From Vitis vinifera (Eukaryota; Streptophyta; Magnoliopsida; Vitales; Vitaceae), in NCBI RefSeq assembly GCF_030704535.1, contig NC_081823.1:2574501-2638500 (forward strand): DNA of 64,000 nt, written 5' to 3'. Positions 24,616 to 37,100 of the stretch are shown here, piece after piece; positions within the stretch are counted from its first letter, which is position 1; every line of letters starts with the position of its first letter. Below the pieces are notes generated by a model. It searched no databases. It was given only the letters and a program-made list of their open reading frames with translations, and was not told the origin of the DNA. Both the position numbers and the translations under genes were made by a program.

Positions 24616-25443
24616 TTTTGACTCACTAATATGAAAATATATAAAAAAAATAACTTCAAATTTTTTAAATCAATATTATATTTATTTATTTAAAAATAAT
24701 TTGAAATATATACACTTTTAAATGAATTTCTTTTACTTGACATGTCATCAACATCAATTGACAATAACATCCATTCACGACTAAACTCTTCCACGTGATT
24801 ATTTATTTTCGTTTTAGATATTTATTATTATTATCATATTTTATATTTCTATTTTTTTTCTTTCCAGATTTTATTGGCTACCAATATTCACATCAAGAAT
24901 TTTACATAAAAAAAATAAAAACAGCGATATATTACTTTTTTTATCTGTATTTCTATCTCCCAAACTCAAGATGAAACAAACAAACAAACAAAAACCCTTA
25001 AATAATCAAAGTCCTTTAAATTAGTTTTAACTTACCATAATAAAAAAAAAAATCCTAAAGAGACCGTGAAAAAAAAAAAAAATCATAAACCTTATTCCCA
25101 ATAAACTCAAACTTATCTATTGTCCTATAGGATTTCACTCACTTTTAATGTTTACATTCTTCAAACTACTTCACCTTTGTTTAATTTAAAAAAAAAAATT
25201 ATCAAACCACAAAATAATAATGATAATAAAATAAATATCTAAAAGAAGGGAAAATATTTATGTAAAAGAGTTTAGTTTATTTGTCAAGTGATATTGAATA
25301 CATGACAAGTAAAATGGGCTTATTAGGGAATAATTAGATGACTATGCATGTATTTCAAATTATTTTTAAATAAATAAATATAATATGGATTTAAAAAAGT
25401 TGAAATTCTTTTTTTTATATATTTTCATATTAATGAGTCAAAA
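24616..25443. mobile_element. Non-autonomous inverted-repeat element with ~95-bp arms
   Basis: The left arm (24616-24712) and right arm (25350-25443) are inverted copies at high identity. Both begin with TTTTGACTCA(C/T)TAATATGAA and include the shared core TTTATTTATTTAAAAATAAT. The ~640-bp interior has no ORF. Long terminal arms with an empty interior fit a Mutator-like or foldback MITE. No 9-bp target duplication was found, so the superfamily is open. Confidence 0.6.
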
Positions 25444-26844
25444 CTTATTTTCCCCAAAATGATTTATTATTTAGAATAAGTTAATTTTTTATTATTTTAT
25501 ACCTAAAGATATTTTAAAATTTACTTAATGATATTAAGTTATTTTATTAATTACATTTAATATATTTAATAATCATTAAGACATTTTAACTCCTTCAATT
25601 GATTTGTAATAATATTTTATCTCTCTTATTTATTTATTTATTTATTTTAGTATTTTGCATCTCAACCTTCTTACTCGGTTTTTAAAAATCTTTATCTTTT
25701 TCAATATAAATATTTTTAAGTAAAAGTTACTACTATTTTATATTTTAAAAATAAAAAACATATTAAAAAATAACCATTATTAATCATCAATATAGATATA
25801 AATTTGACTTAAATTCATTAGAGATAGTTAATGTTATCCTTAATTTATATATTGATATTTATATATTTATTATATATTAATTTGAATTAGAGTAGAAATT
25901 TACTATGAATTACATAAGAGCATTCTATTCTCATGATGATGAATATTTATATACAAATACATTTGAGTTATATCATAATTCAAACTATATCTTATGCTAT
26001 GATTCAAACAATAGTAAATTTATACTTTAATTCAAATTTTATATTATATTTTAATTTAAAATAATATATAATAAATAGATAAATACCGATATGTAAATTA
26101 AGGGTAATATTAACTGGGTCCAATAAAATTCACCACAGGTCAAAGTAATTAAAATATTGCTTCGTACCTTAGAAAAATTCATTGGAATATCTTTGATTGT
26201 TACTTTTCTTATGAATATTTTATTAGAAAATCACTAGGTGTATAGTATATATAATAAAAGGGGTTTCAGTTGTGTATTTAAAAAAAATATTTTTGTAGAA
26301 ATCATAATAGAAAAATAATTTTAAAATTACAATACTTTTCAATTTTGAGTAGAATTCGCTTTTTAAGAAATGAGTTTAGAGTAAAAGTGAACTTATATTT
26401 TAAAAAGACGAATTCAATGTTAAAAATAAAAGATTTTCTTTTTAAAAGACGAGCTTAGTATAAAAAGATTTAAGATAAAAAGATAACTCGTAATTAAAAA
26501 TACAAATGTAATACAAAAAGTAAATTTATTTTTTTAAAAGATGAATTCACTTTTTACATTGAATTTGTATTTTCGAAAGACGAGTTAAGTATAAAAATAA
26601 AAGAAGTGAAAAAAAGTTGTATTTTTGGATTAATTTTTTTATACAACCCTATTTTAATAATATTTTTTGTAGAAAAAATTCCATAAGGTGTTAAATCCTT
26701 TTTAATTGAACCTGTCATAGTGTCATGCCCTTCTCATGATTCATGCCTTAATCTCTCATTTAATCCCAATTTAAATATGTACATTTTCAACCAAATTTAT
26801 TGACAAACTTATGATATCCTAGCCCACTATGCGTGTTATCCACC

Positions 26845-26853
26845 CCACGTGGC
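26845..26853. promoter_or_regulatory. G-box (CCACGTGGC) upstream of DEP1
   Basis: A palindromic CCACGTGGC with a CACGTG core lies about 170 bases before the DEP1 start codon. In plants this core is bound by bZIP and bHLH factors in light, ABA and stress responses. Binding here is inferred from motif and position. Confidence 0.55.
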
Positions 26854-27023
26854 AGTGTTTGCAGCCTTCACTAGAATGCTAAGACTCCAATCAAATCCTA
26901 CGTCTTTGTCACCCGCAGGTAACCCAATCACGAGTGTAATAAATGTGTCTTCCTCAAGCCTCAGGGAATCAATTCCCTCGTGGCTGCTTTCTCTCTCTAC
27001 TTTCTCTTTCTAAACCCACGACC

Positions 27024-30000
27024 ATGGCTGCAGCAGCCTTGAATGGTCTGAAAATGGCTGCTACATCGCAAGCGTATCTGGAGAGCATGCCTGTGAATGA
27101 CACGAGAAAGCTACTATCGGACCTCTGCCGTCACTTCTACGGCCTTGGTTGGGTTTCAGGGACGGGTGGCAGCATCACAATCAAGGTCCATGATGAATCC
27201 ATCCCTAAGCCTCAACAGCTCATTGTCATGTCCCCTTCCGGTACTGTCCTCTTCTCGATTCTATTTGGTTTCTGGGTATTTTTTGCCGGTGCCTAATTTA
27301 TTGTTTTGATTCATTTATTTTATTTTATTTTATTTATTTGTTTATTTTTGTTACATGCTCGATTGGATGGTTTGTTACCCGGTTGTTGTTTATTTATGCT
27401 CAGTTGGTTTTCTTGATTCTTTTTACTTCTGCTCGATTGCTTGTTTTCATTTATGGGTATTGTTTGTGTATGCTCAGCTGGCTGTCTTGACCATGGGTGC
27501 TATTCACTTATGCTTAGTTGGTTGTTTTCATTTCTGAGAATAGACGATTCATGCTCAAGTTGTCGTCTTGATTTCTGGGTATCATTTATTTAGTCTCAAT
27601 TCATTTTTTCATTGCGGGTGCTGTTTACTTTTGCCAATTAGTCGTTTTCATTTTCTGGGTATTGTTTATTCATGCTCAATTTGTTGCCCTGATTACTGGG
27701 TATCGTTTATTTATGCTTAGTTCATTGTTTGATTGTGGGTGCTACTTATTTATACTCAACTCGGTGTTCTGATTTCTGGGTATGTTTATTTATGCTCAAT
27801 TGGTTGTTTTGCTCGCTGAAGTATTTTATTTATTCTCAGTTGGTGGTTCCGATTTCTGGGTGTTTTTTGTTTATGCTTAATTGTGATTATGCTTTTATTT
27901 CTGGGTGTTATTTATTTTTTGCTCAATTGAGTCTCTTGATTTGAGGGTGTTGTTTATTAATGCTAAATTGGTTATTTAATTTCTGGGTACTATTTATTGG
28001 TGCTCAATTGGTTATTTTTGTTTCTGTGTATTGTTTATTTATGCCCAATTGCTTGTTTGGATCTCTAGATAATGTTAATTTATGATTAATTGGCATTTTT
28101 CTATATGTTTATCAGGGGTTCAAAAGGAAAGGATGGTTCCAGAGGACATGTATGTGTTATCTCCAAGTGGGTGTTTCTTGTCTTCCCCATCTCCGAAGCC
28201 ATACCCAAATAAGCCTCCCAAATGCAGTGATTGTGCTCCTCTTTTCATGAAGGTATGCATTTTTTGTGTTTCTTAATTGTCATTAATTGTTAAACCAGCC
28301 TTAAAATGCAGTTCTTTTGCATGCTCTTTGAGTGATTTTCTGGTGTTATTTATCAATGCATTTTTGTAAATTAATGCAGAGCTGATATATAGTGTTCATG
28401 AAGATAATTGGAATTTATGAAATTATTTGAGCAGCCTTTTCTTTTCATTGCGTATTGATCAGATCATTGGTGATGTGGGATGGGGCTTTGTAATTATAGT
28501 AATTAATGTCATATCTAGGATTGCAATTTACTTGTTTGGTTGCTAAAAAAATAAAGGAAAATGAAAAAATAAATTTTAAATCTATGGTTTCTGAAAAAAT
28601 TCAAAGACTGAGCTTGAATAAGTCAAAAGGAGTATTAGTTGGAGGTTCTAATTTTATAATCTGTCACATAATGAAAATGGTGTGGCCATTTGAAAAGCTA
28701 CGAGGAGTGGATTGGAGCTGTCTTTTGGAAAGGTGAGATTCAAAGTACATGAGAAGTGATATGAAGTTTGGAAAGATATCTATTGGGGTAGAATACCTCT
28801 AATGAAGGAGTTTGTGTTGCTGTTTTGGGATGATAGTTGAAAAAGAAGCTTGGCAGGTGACCATGGGCTGTGGTGGGGGAAGCATGTTTTCATAGAACTT
28901 GCCATATATCGGGACCTTCTCCTCTGTGCTGTGGCTATGGAGGCAGGGGCTGCCACTGCCTGATACAGGCAGAAGTTGGGGGCAATGGATCTATCTGTAT
29001 CAAGTCTGTCAATACAATTAGGAGGATAGACAACCCAATAAAATAAGTGGCATTCTGGCATCACTGGCACAGGTTTTTCTTCCATCTGCCTAGCTCCCCA
29101 AAAAAAGTGTCTGGTAGATAGAAACTATTGATGCTTTTTTCTGGAAAGCTTTACTTGGTCAATCTGTATAGAGAGATGGATGACTGGGTGACATGGCATA
29201 GGACCTGAAATGGGTTATTTCTGGAATGTTTTACTCCAAGGTGTTGGTTACCAGTAGGGAGAAGGGGGTGGCAAAGAAGGTGTGAGTTCCTTTGGGTCCT
29301 TAAGAATTGCCATTTCTTACATGCACTGTGGTAAGGGATAAATCCTTGATAGTTAACCATTTGATTAATATCATGGATGATTCTGAGTAGGTCTATTTCT
29401 TCAACTGTTACCATTCTTCAAGTTTCTGAAAATTATCTTGTTTAGGATATGACAATTGTATTTCATTAACCACACACACACATGGGCAATACAATTCTTA
29501 ATGGTACGATCATGTCATAATCAAACACTCGGTTGTTATGATAGTCTGTTTATGTGTTTCTCTATTTTAGGTTGGAACAGGATTCTGGGGAATATGGTTT
29601 TCTTTTTATTTTATTTTTATTTTTTTATTTTATTTTGTGATAGGTCTGTTGCTGAACAATATATTTATGCATTCCATTTGGATGGTAATCATTATTCAAT
29701 CTGTGAAAGGCTGGCATGAATTTTTGGATTTTTAATTTTATTATTTGAGTGAATATAACACTGTTTTTTTCCTTTGTTTTCTAGGCATATCTGATGCGCA
29801 ATGCTGGAGCTGTCATCCACAGTCATGGGATGGAATCATGTATTGTGACAATGATTGATCCATTATCCAAAGAATTTCGAGTAAATTTTTGAACTTTGCT
29901 TGTCATAGTTGAGGATAAAAAGCTCTTAACCCCTCTGTTAGCTCAACCTTCCCCTTTGGTGTGGTTTATTCGACGTGAATGGAATCTATGGATATTTAAG

Positions 30001-31109
30001 ATATTTACATTTTTTCCTTCCTTTTCTTTACAGTCAGCATGAGGGTGGCACTTATCAAAAAAAATGAGGGTGGCTATTGGGTTGAGTTATTTCTTTGAGT
30101 GATCCTGTGGAGAATCTTCCAGACTTACTATCCTGTTGCAGAGATATGTGGCATGAATTTTCTAAATTGATGGTGTGAATTTTATGTAGATAAGTGGAGG
30201 CAATGCATGAAAATTGAATTATGACATGGGAGCAAATATGACATGTAGCTGAGAATATTTACTTGAAGGATCTTTATGTTGGTTGTTGTTAGGCCTTTAG
30301 CTCAATAAGCTATTATGCATTGTGAGTCCATTATCTGATAGCTTAAACTTTTGGGTTAGATTGGTAGCCAAACATAAGGAGGTACAGGGGTTGGGGTAAG
30401 GATTATGGGCACAGTTTTGTACTTGAGAAATGAAAATATAGCCTATATAGGAAATAGAAAGAGACAAAGGATGCCTGAATCTCGTATTAAAAAGGGAAAT
30501 AGTGTACTGGAAATCAGTCTAAATAGACTAAATGGATGAAAGAGAAACATAATAGCAGTCAATTTTGAAAAAGCTAGGGTACTACTAGAAAGTGTTAAAA
30601 GAATCTTAATGACTGAGACACATGTTACATGATTGCAATGAAACATTGGAGATTCACTTTTCAGGGTCTATCAGAAAAGAAGTATCTCCCGCAGAAAAAT
30701 TTGCATTTTAGATTTTTTTCCTGTAGTATATGAAAATTCTCTTGAAAAACAAAAATTTGTATGCAGTGTTTTCATTTTTTTTAAAGGATAAGTTTCCTGA
30801 TGGTTGTGGTCTATGAGATGCTAAAACTGGGATGATGGCTATGTTGTTGTGATGGGCTGTTCATTTGGTCTCAAATAATATGTTTATAATTTTTTACACT
30901 TTCTAGAATGTATAATAATTCTGTTTTGGTTCTCTGATATCTTTTAATTTGCTTGAATTTTTTATGTTTTTGTGCAAAATTACAGATCACTCATATGGAA
31001 ATGATAAAAGGAATTCAAGGACATGGTTATTATGATGAGCTTGTGGTCCCAATCATAGAGAACACTGCCCACGAAAGGGAGCTCACAGATGCCCTTGCTG
31101 AAGCTGTAT

Positions 31110-31150
<41 letters not shown>

Positions 31151-34100
31151 CCTGATGTATGTATTTTTTGTGTTGATACTTTGAGATTTGACCTTGAGCA
31201 CTCAATCACACATGATGCTGTGAAAGGAGTAATTAAGTGTTTTAAAAACAGTAGGTGTATGGTTCATAATTTGTATATGTGCAAAATGATTGCATGCTTT
31301 CATGTGTAATTTTTCATGTTAGTCATTTTATGACTGATTGATACACACAGCGTATCGCGCCTCTCCATGTGTGTTTTGAGTCATTGGAAGTTTTTTTCCT
31401 ATTTCAAAGTTCTGGTAGAGCTTTCACATCTAAAAGGTGATTTAGATGTGGAACTATGGTTGTTGCAAGAGAAACTTTCATTGTCTCCTAGCTATTAAGA
31501 ATGTTTGTACAGATCCTGGATGAATAACTTTCTGTTGATCACTGTTGCATGAAGTTGGGATGACATAAGATCTTCCATTCTTTCATTATTTTATTATGTA
31601 GAATATTTCCTCAGACTGATTAAATTTCCTCTATGTTTAATAGATTGAAGCCTACCCGAAAACAACAGCTGTCCTTGTTCGCAACCATGGCATATATATA
31701 TGGGGAGACTCATGGATTCATGCTAAAACTCAGGTTTGTGTTATTTCAAAGAATATTTGTATGAAGTCCATCAAATTAATGTATGTGTCACATTTGTAGT
31801 TTTTTTAGGGGTTTCTTTATGTTTTGTTTTTTCTTTTTAGTTTATTGTTTAGTTTATGATCTTTTGCTTGACTTGCTCCCTCAGGCTGAATGCTACCACT
31901 ATCTCTTTGATGCTGCTATCAAACTTTACCAATTGGGCCTTGACTGGTCTACTCCAGATCATGGTCCAATTAAAAAATATGGTGGCAAAACAAATATGTC
32001 TGTGAAGGCAGGGACTGTAAATTCCAATCATGAGACTGAACCATCGCGAGTGAGTTCCTGAATTTTATTTTTTATTTTTTACTGGAAGTTTTCCTATTCA
32101 GTCTCATAACTTCTTCTCTAGTTTCAATGTGAAATCTTACATGACTTGGTAGATTTTTTATATGGTTCCTTAATGCAGATATATCCTCTGGTCAGAGAAT
32201 TCTTGGACCTTTAGTGCTTTTATTTTTATGCTTGATCCCATTAAAACTGCTCTCCCTTAATTTGTTATGTTTCAGCGTTGTATTGTTCTTGACATCGAAG
32301 GGACTACCACTCCTATATCATTTGTGACCGATGTTCTCTTTCCCTTTGCCCGCAATAATGTGAGTAGGCATTTGGCTGCAACGTATGAGACTGATGAAAC
32401 TCAGGATGATATCAAGTTGTTGCGCACTCAGGTAAGATTTTTGTTCAGAAGTTTTGTTTCTATGCTGGTAGCCATGAAGTATCCAAACTTGCATGGCTCC
32501 ATTACTACTTGTCTTAGCCTTGCAGGCAACCAAATAAATGGTAATGTGGACCACTTTATATCTGAGTATGCTGTGTGTTTAGCACATGTCCTCTTAAGGG
32601 AATCCATGTGTTGCACATTTGATTGATGTGTAAAAGCTGCTTTTATTTCTGTCAAAAGTTGAGAAGTAAGTGCTTTTAATATCAATTGGACAGTTCATAC
32701 TGTCGACCTTTGCTAATTTTATGCAGTTAATGTCTCTTTTGTTTTGATAAAAATGAAAATTAGATCTGAAGAAGTATGTAGACAAATAGTTAACTAAAAA
32801 AGAAAACCACACCACTTTGCAGAAGAAAGGATTGCAGATTAAAATAAAAATCTGTAAGAAGACTCTTGAAATTTTTTAAAACCTATAGTATATAATTCTA
32901 ATTATATGATCTACTACATTTTCTAACAAGGCCGCTGCCCACTTCAACAATTGCATGCTTCTTCTTTTGATAAGAATGATATGCATGCTTCTTTCTCTCT
33001 AGGTAGCCCCAAAAAGCTGCAAACTGGCACATCTTCTAAAGATTTTGGTCCCTAGGAATCTATGTGAATGACTGTATTTCTAATGACTGAAGTCATGTCC
33101 ACATCAATCCAGAAAGCCTGGAATCTTGACAGCTGATAATAAGATGAACTCTGTGAAGATCCCTCTTACAGGCATCAACTTTATTAGAATACTCAGTTGA
33201 TGAGATTGGATATTGGTGGTTTGGGTTCTGTTCAAAGTCTAAAGAAAACTAATTTGGAAGGAAATTGTTTCTATTGGCCAGAAAAGTTTCATCCGCAACT
33301 TGTGTATGTGGCAAAAGTATAGTTTGATATGAATTTGACTCCAATCTGTTTTCCTAAATTTGACCCAATCTTGTGATTTTCATGAACTGAATCCCAAAGA
33401 AGTGAGATAGAGGCAATTTCCTAATCATAAGGATGCTTTTCGAATCTTAGACTCCATGGTCATCCCTCGTAATCTCAATAAACCAACTTCAAATAGAATC
33501 CAATGCACCAACTCTGGCTAATATAGTCTGGTGACTCAGTTAAGATAAATACCAAGTTCTTGCTGAGGATTTATCTTGGCAAGCCCAAGCATGTAGAAGT
33601 TTGAAGTCTCCATTCTACCATGTATTCAACTTGTCTGCCAAATCACAATCTAGTCCTAGTCTCCCTTATGCCTCAAAAATAAAAATCCTTTGTTATTAGA
33701 CCATAGTCACTATCTCCTGTTTGATGGACATATGCTGACATGTGCTTTACTCATGTCATCTGTTGATTGGATGGAGACCTATTCCATAAAATTTTCCTCT
33801 TGTATGGCTGAAAGAAAACATGAAAAGAATGAGAAGTCATCTTTCCAGGTGTCAAATCAAATCATGAATTAGTTATCACTCCCTTAACTGTTTGAAAAAT
33901 GATTATCATGACTTGTAAACTTCTTTATTATTCTTTTAGTCTTCATCTGGGTTTTCAGGTGCATGTCATTGTTATGAGTGGTTTAGTAGGTTCTCAAAGT
34001 TTCTTACACCTGAAATCTTGTGTTTAAATTATGGAATGGAATCTTGCTGCTTGACTAGCTTCTGGTCTAATCTTAGTTAGATTGACAATGACATATATTA

Positions 34101-37100
34101 AGTTGGAGATCACCGATTACTTGTTTGTGGTGCAATTTTGTAAATTGGTTAAAGGCTTGAGACTGCTCTTATGTTTCTGTTGAATAAGTCCAGATTGAGT
34201 CCTTGAGAAGTCAAGAGAATGAATTGTTAAAATTTTCACCTTTCTTTTGCAGGTCCAGAGTGACTTGGAACAAGGTATTGTTGGTGCTGTGCCCATCCCA
34301 CCAGATGATGCAGGGAAAGAGGAGGTGATTGCGGCTTTGGTTGCTAACGTGGAAGCAATGATAAAAGCCGACAGGAAGATCACAGCCTTAAAACAATTAC
34401 AAGTAAGAAAAATGGAATGAGAGAAATATGATCACTGTGAGGCAGACCCCTGGAGTCAGCTAACATTTTTGCACGCAGGGTCATATTTGGCGAACTGGAT
34501 TTCAGAATAATGAATTGGAGGGAGTCGTTTTTGAGGATGTGCCAGAAGCTCTTCAGAAGTGGCATGCTTCAGGAATAAAGGTTACTCTTGCTTCTTATGT
34601 ATCTTTTTATTCATTTATTTTCCTTACTGATTTACTTCTGACCTTTTATGTTGTCCTTAATTTTTGAGTGCTTTTAAGTATTATGTCTTCATAGGAAAGC
34701 ACCAGAATGTTGCATGCTAGGCGAGTGTGCTGTGTTGCTAGTAGTTTGCAGTCATGAGTATGTGCTACTTGAAATGCTTCTCAATAATGGTCTGTAACCA
34801 TTTGTGAGTGAGTGGAATGAATTTACATGTAGGCACAGTATGTGAGTACTTTCTCCTTGCAGGGAAGACAGCCATTAAGGGAACAAAAGGGTGTGTCCCC
34901 TTCATGTTGTACAAACATGTGAGAGATGAATCTACCCAAAGGTCAAGTCTCAACTGGTTTGAGAAAGGAACGAACTTCCCTTCAGTTTTCCATGGTTTTG
35001 ACTGCTCAATTGTGTGCTGTAGACCTGTCTAACAACTGTCACTGAATCTTGCAGGGTTAGACACAGGGTTGTTTTAGATGGGTGGAATATTAATGAATAT
35101 TTTGTTCAATCATCCTGAGACAATTAATCCATCTTTTGACATTTTTTTTAGATAAGTGTGCGCATATATATAAAATGAGGCAAAAAGCCACAAAGCATAC
35201 AGGAGGTATACATAGTAGCCTAAACAAAACCAACACTCACCACCCCTTAGGGAATGGCAAGCCATTCCAAAAAACCTAAAAGCGAAGAGGACTCCTCTCC
35301 CATATACACCCTAGCCCAACTTCACAAGTTACAAACAAACGAATTCTTTAGCTTCTGAATAGCTAGAGAGCCCCCCTTGAAGGCTAATCTATTTCTCTCC
35401 TTCCAAACTGTCCAAAAAATACACAACGGAATGGAAGTCCAAATCCATCTTTTGACATTTTGAAATGACGTAGATACTATAAGAATTATGTCATCCTTTA
35501 GTTTCCTTCTAGAAGAAATACCAATATCCTTGTAATTCTCTTGAGGCATGGGTAGATACATTGCTTCTACAAAATTGAAGTGGAGAATGCATGTAATCAT
35601 ATCATTGAAAGTTCCTTGACTCCATGTTCTTAGGGGAATTGTTTGTGCTAAAGAAGAAATTAGAGGGTAGAGTATGATGTCCCTGTAGAGTGTATTGTAG
35701 AGGGAAATTAGGAAATGCTTTAGATTTCATCAGTAGTGTTCCAAGCTATTGGCTCTAGACTGAAGTTCAAGGGAGGGGCTTTTGTGTAATATAGGGAGAG
35801 CACGTGCCTTATCTAAGTTTTCTGTTGTGTTTTCCTTCCAAATTTAGGGTATTGTGGGATTGGGTGAATGAGCATTGTGAGAAAGTGTCAGTAGAATTGA
35901 GGATATCTACCTGATGAGGTGTGCTTACTCTTATTCACTGTACTCTTTCAAGCTTGCCTGCTATCCATGTCTTCCTTTGTGATGCTGCCAGTCCCTCTGA
36001 AATTAGAGAAGTATAGAAGGTTTTTGCATCAGGTGGATGTGAGGAAGGTTGTTTGTTGCCTTTGGTGGTTCAGACAACTGTTTACCTGCCAAAAAAGGTG
36101 GCTGCCAAGGTTTTTGAGGTTAGGCTTTTGAGAAGCTCTAAAGGTTTGCTTAGTAAGTGGCTTCCCTGGTTTTTGAGGGGTAGGCTTTGGTGAAAATCCA
36201 TAGTGGATAAGTGTGGGGTGGAGCCTTTGAAAGTTGGGATCTTTTTTTAGGGCATGACTTTGTTGGAGGAAATAGTTGAACTACAAAGTTTGGCTTGTTA
36301 TGTGGTGTGAGGTGAGCTTGAAGTTTAGGTTTCTGACTCTTTATGCTTTTGCATTTGTTAAGAAAGCATGTACTGCTGATTTTGGCGTCTAGAGTGTGGT
36401 TTTGGACATTTTTTATTTATTTATAAAAAACGAGATATGTATATATTTATATTAATGAAAACATGAGAACGATGAGGAATCCTCCCCACAATTACAAAAA
36501 AACCTCATCATAATATGATTGACCTCCTCTACTATACTAGGAGTTTATACAAAAGGTTTAGACTACAATGCGATATAAAAAGATGTCATCTGCTCAAGTT
36601 ATGAATAAGCTCCTCTCAATGATGTCCAAACCCTTTTAGTTTACACACCAAAAGCCAGTTGAGTTGGATAATACTGAGAGGAATGCCTTTAAAAGCCTCG
36701 GTGCATGAAGCCTAGAAAGAGGAATGGAAATGAAGTAACACGGAGAGGGGTGGTTTTGGAGATTGGAATCTGAGGTTCACCATGAGTCTCCATGATTTAG
36801 ATTTCTGGTTTGCATTTGCTGGGCAACAGAGGATGAGAGAAAACAAATTGGTTTAATCCTTTTTTGAGGTGCTGTCTTCACAGGCTATAATCTTCTGAGT
36901 CTCAGCTCAAGGAAGCTGTCAGGAAGGAAATCACCACCATATACCTCTGATGTATAGAGGTTTTATCCTTGTTAGCTGGTGTTGATTATGCAATTGGGAT
37001 GCAGAATCAGTGAATCATGTACTTCTTTATCATGTGGGAGCTCATTTTGGGATTTTCCTTCTCCAATTAAAAGTTGCCTATGATCTTGGCATGACAGTTT

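Larger units (their letters stand above)
24181..27023. other. AT-rich divergent intergenic region between CXXC gene and DEP1
   Basis: About 2.8 kb of very AT-rich DNA separates two divergent genes and must hold both promoters. It contains simple repeats such as an (ATTT)n run at about 25627-25649, an inverted-repeat element (24616-25443) and a G-box (26845-26853). No coding potential is visible. Confidence 0.6.

Noticed and set aside
27355..27944. Hydrophobic plus-strand ORFs in DEP1 intron 1
   Set aside because: They follow the ~41-bp repeat, lie between exons that splice cleanly, and have no start context.
27350..28100. Regular repeats as a possible CRISPR array
   Set aside because: The repeats are degenerate with no unique spacers, and the context is a plant nuclear intron.
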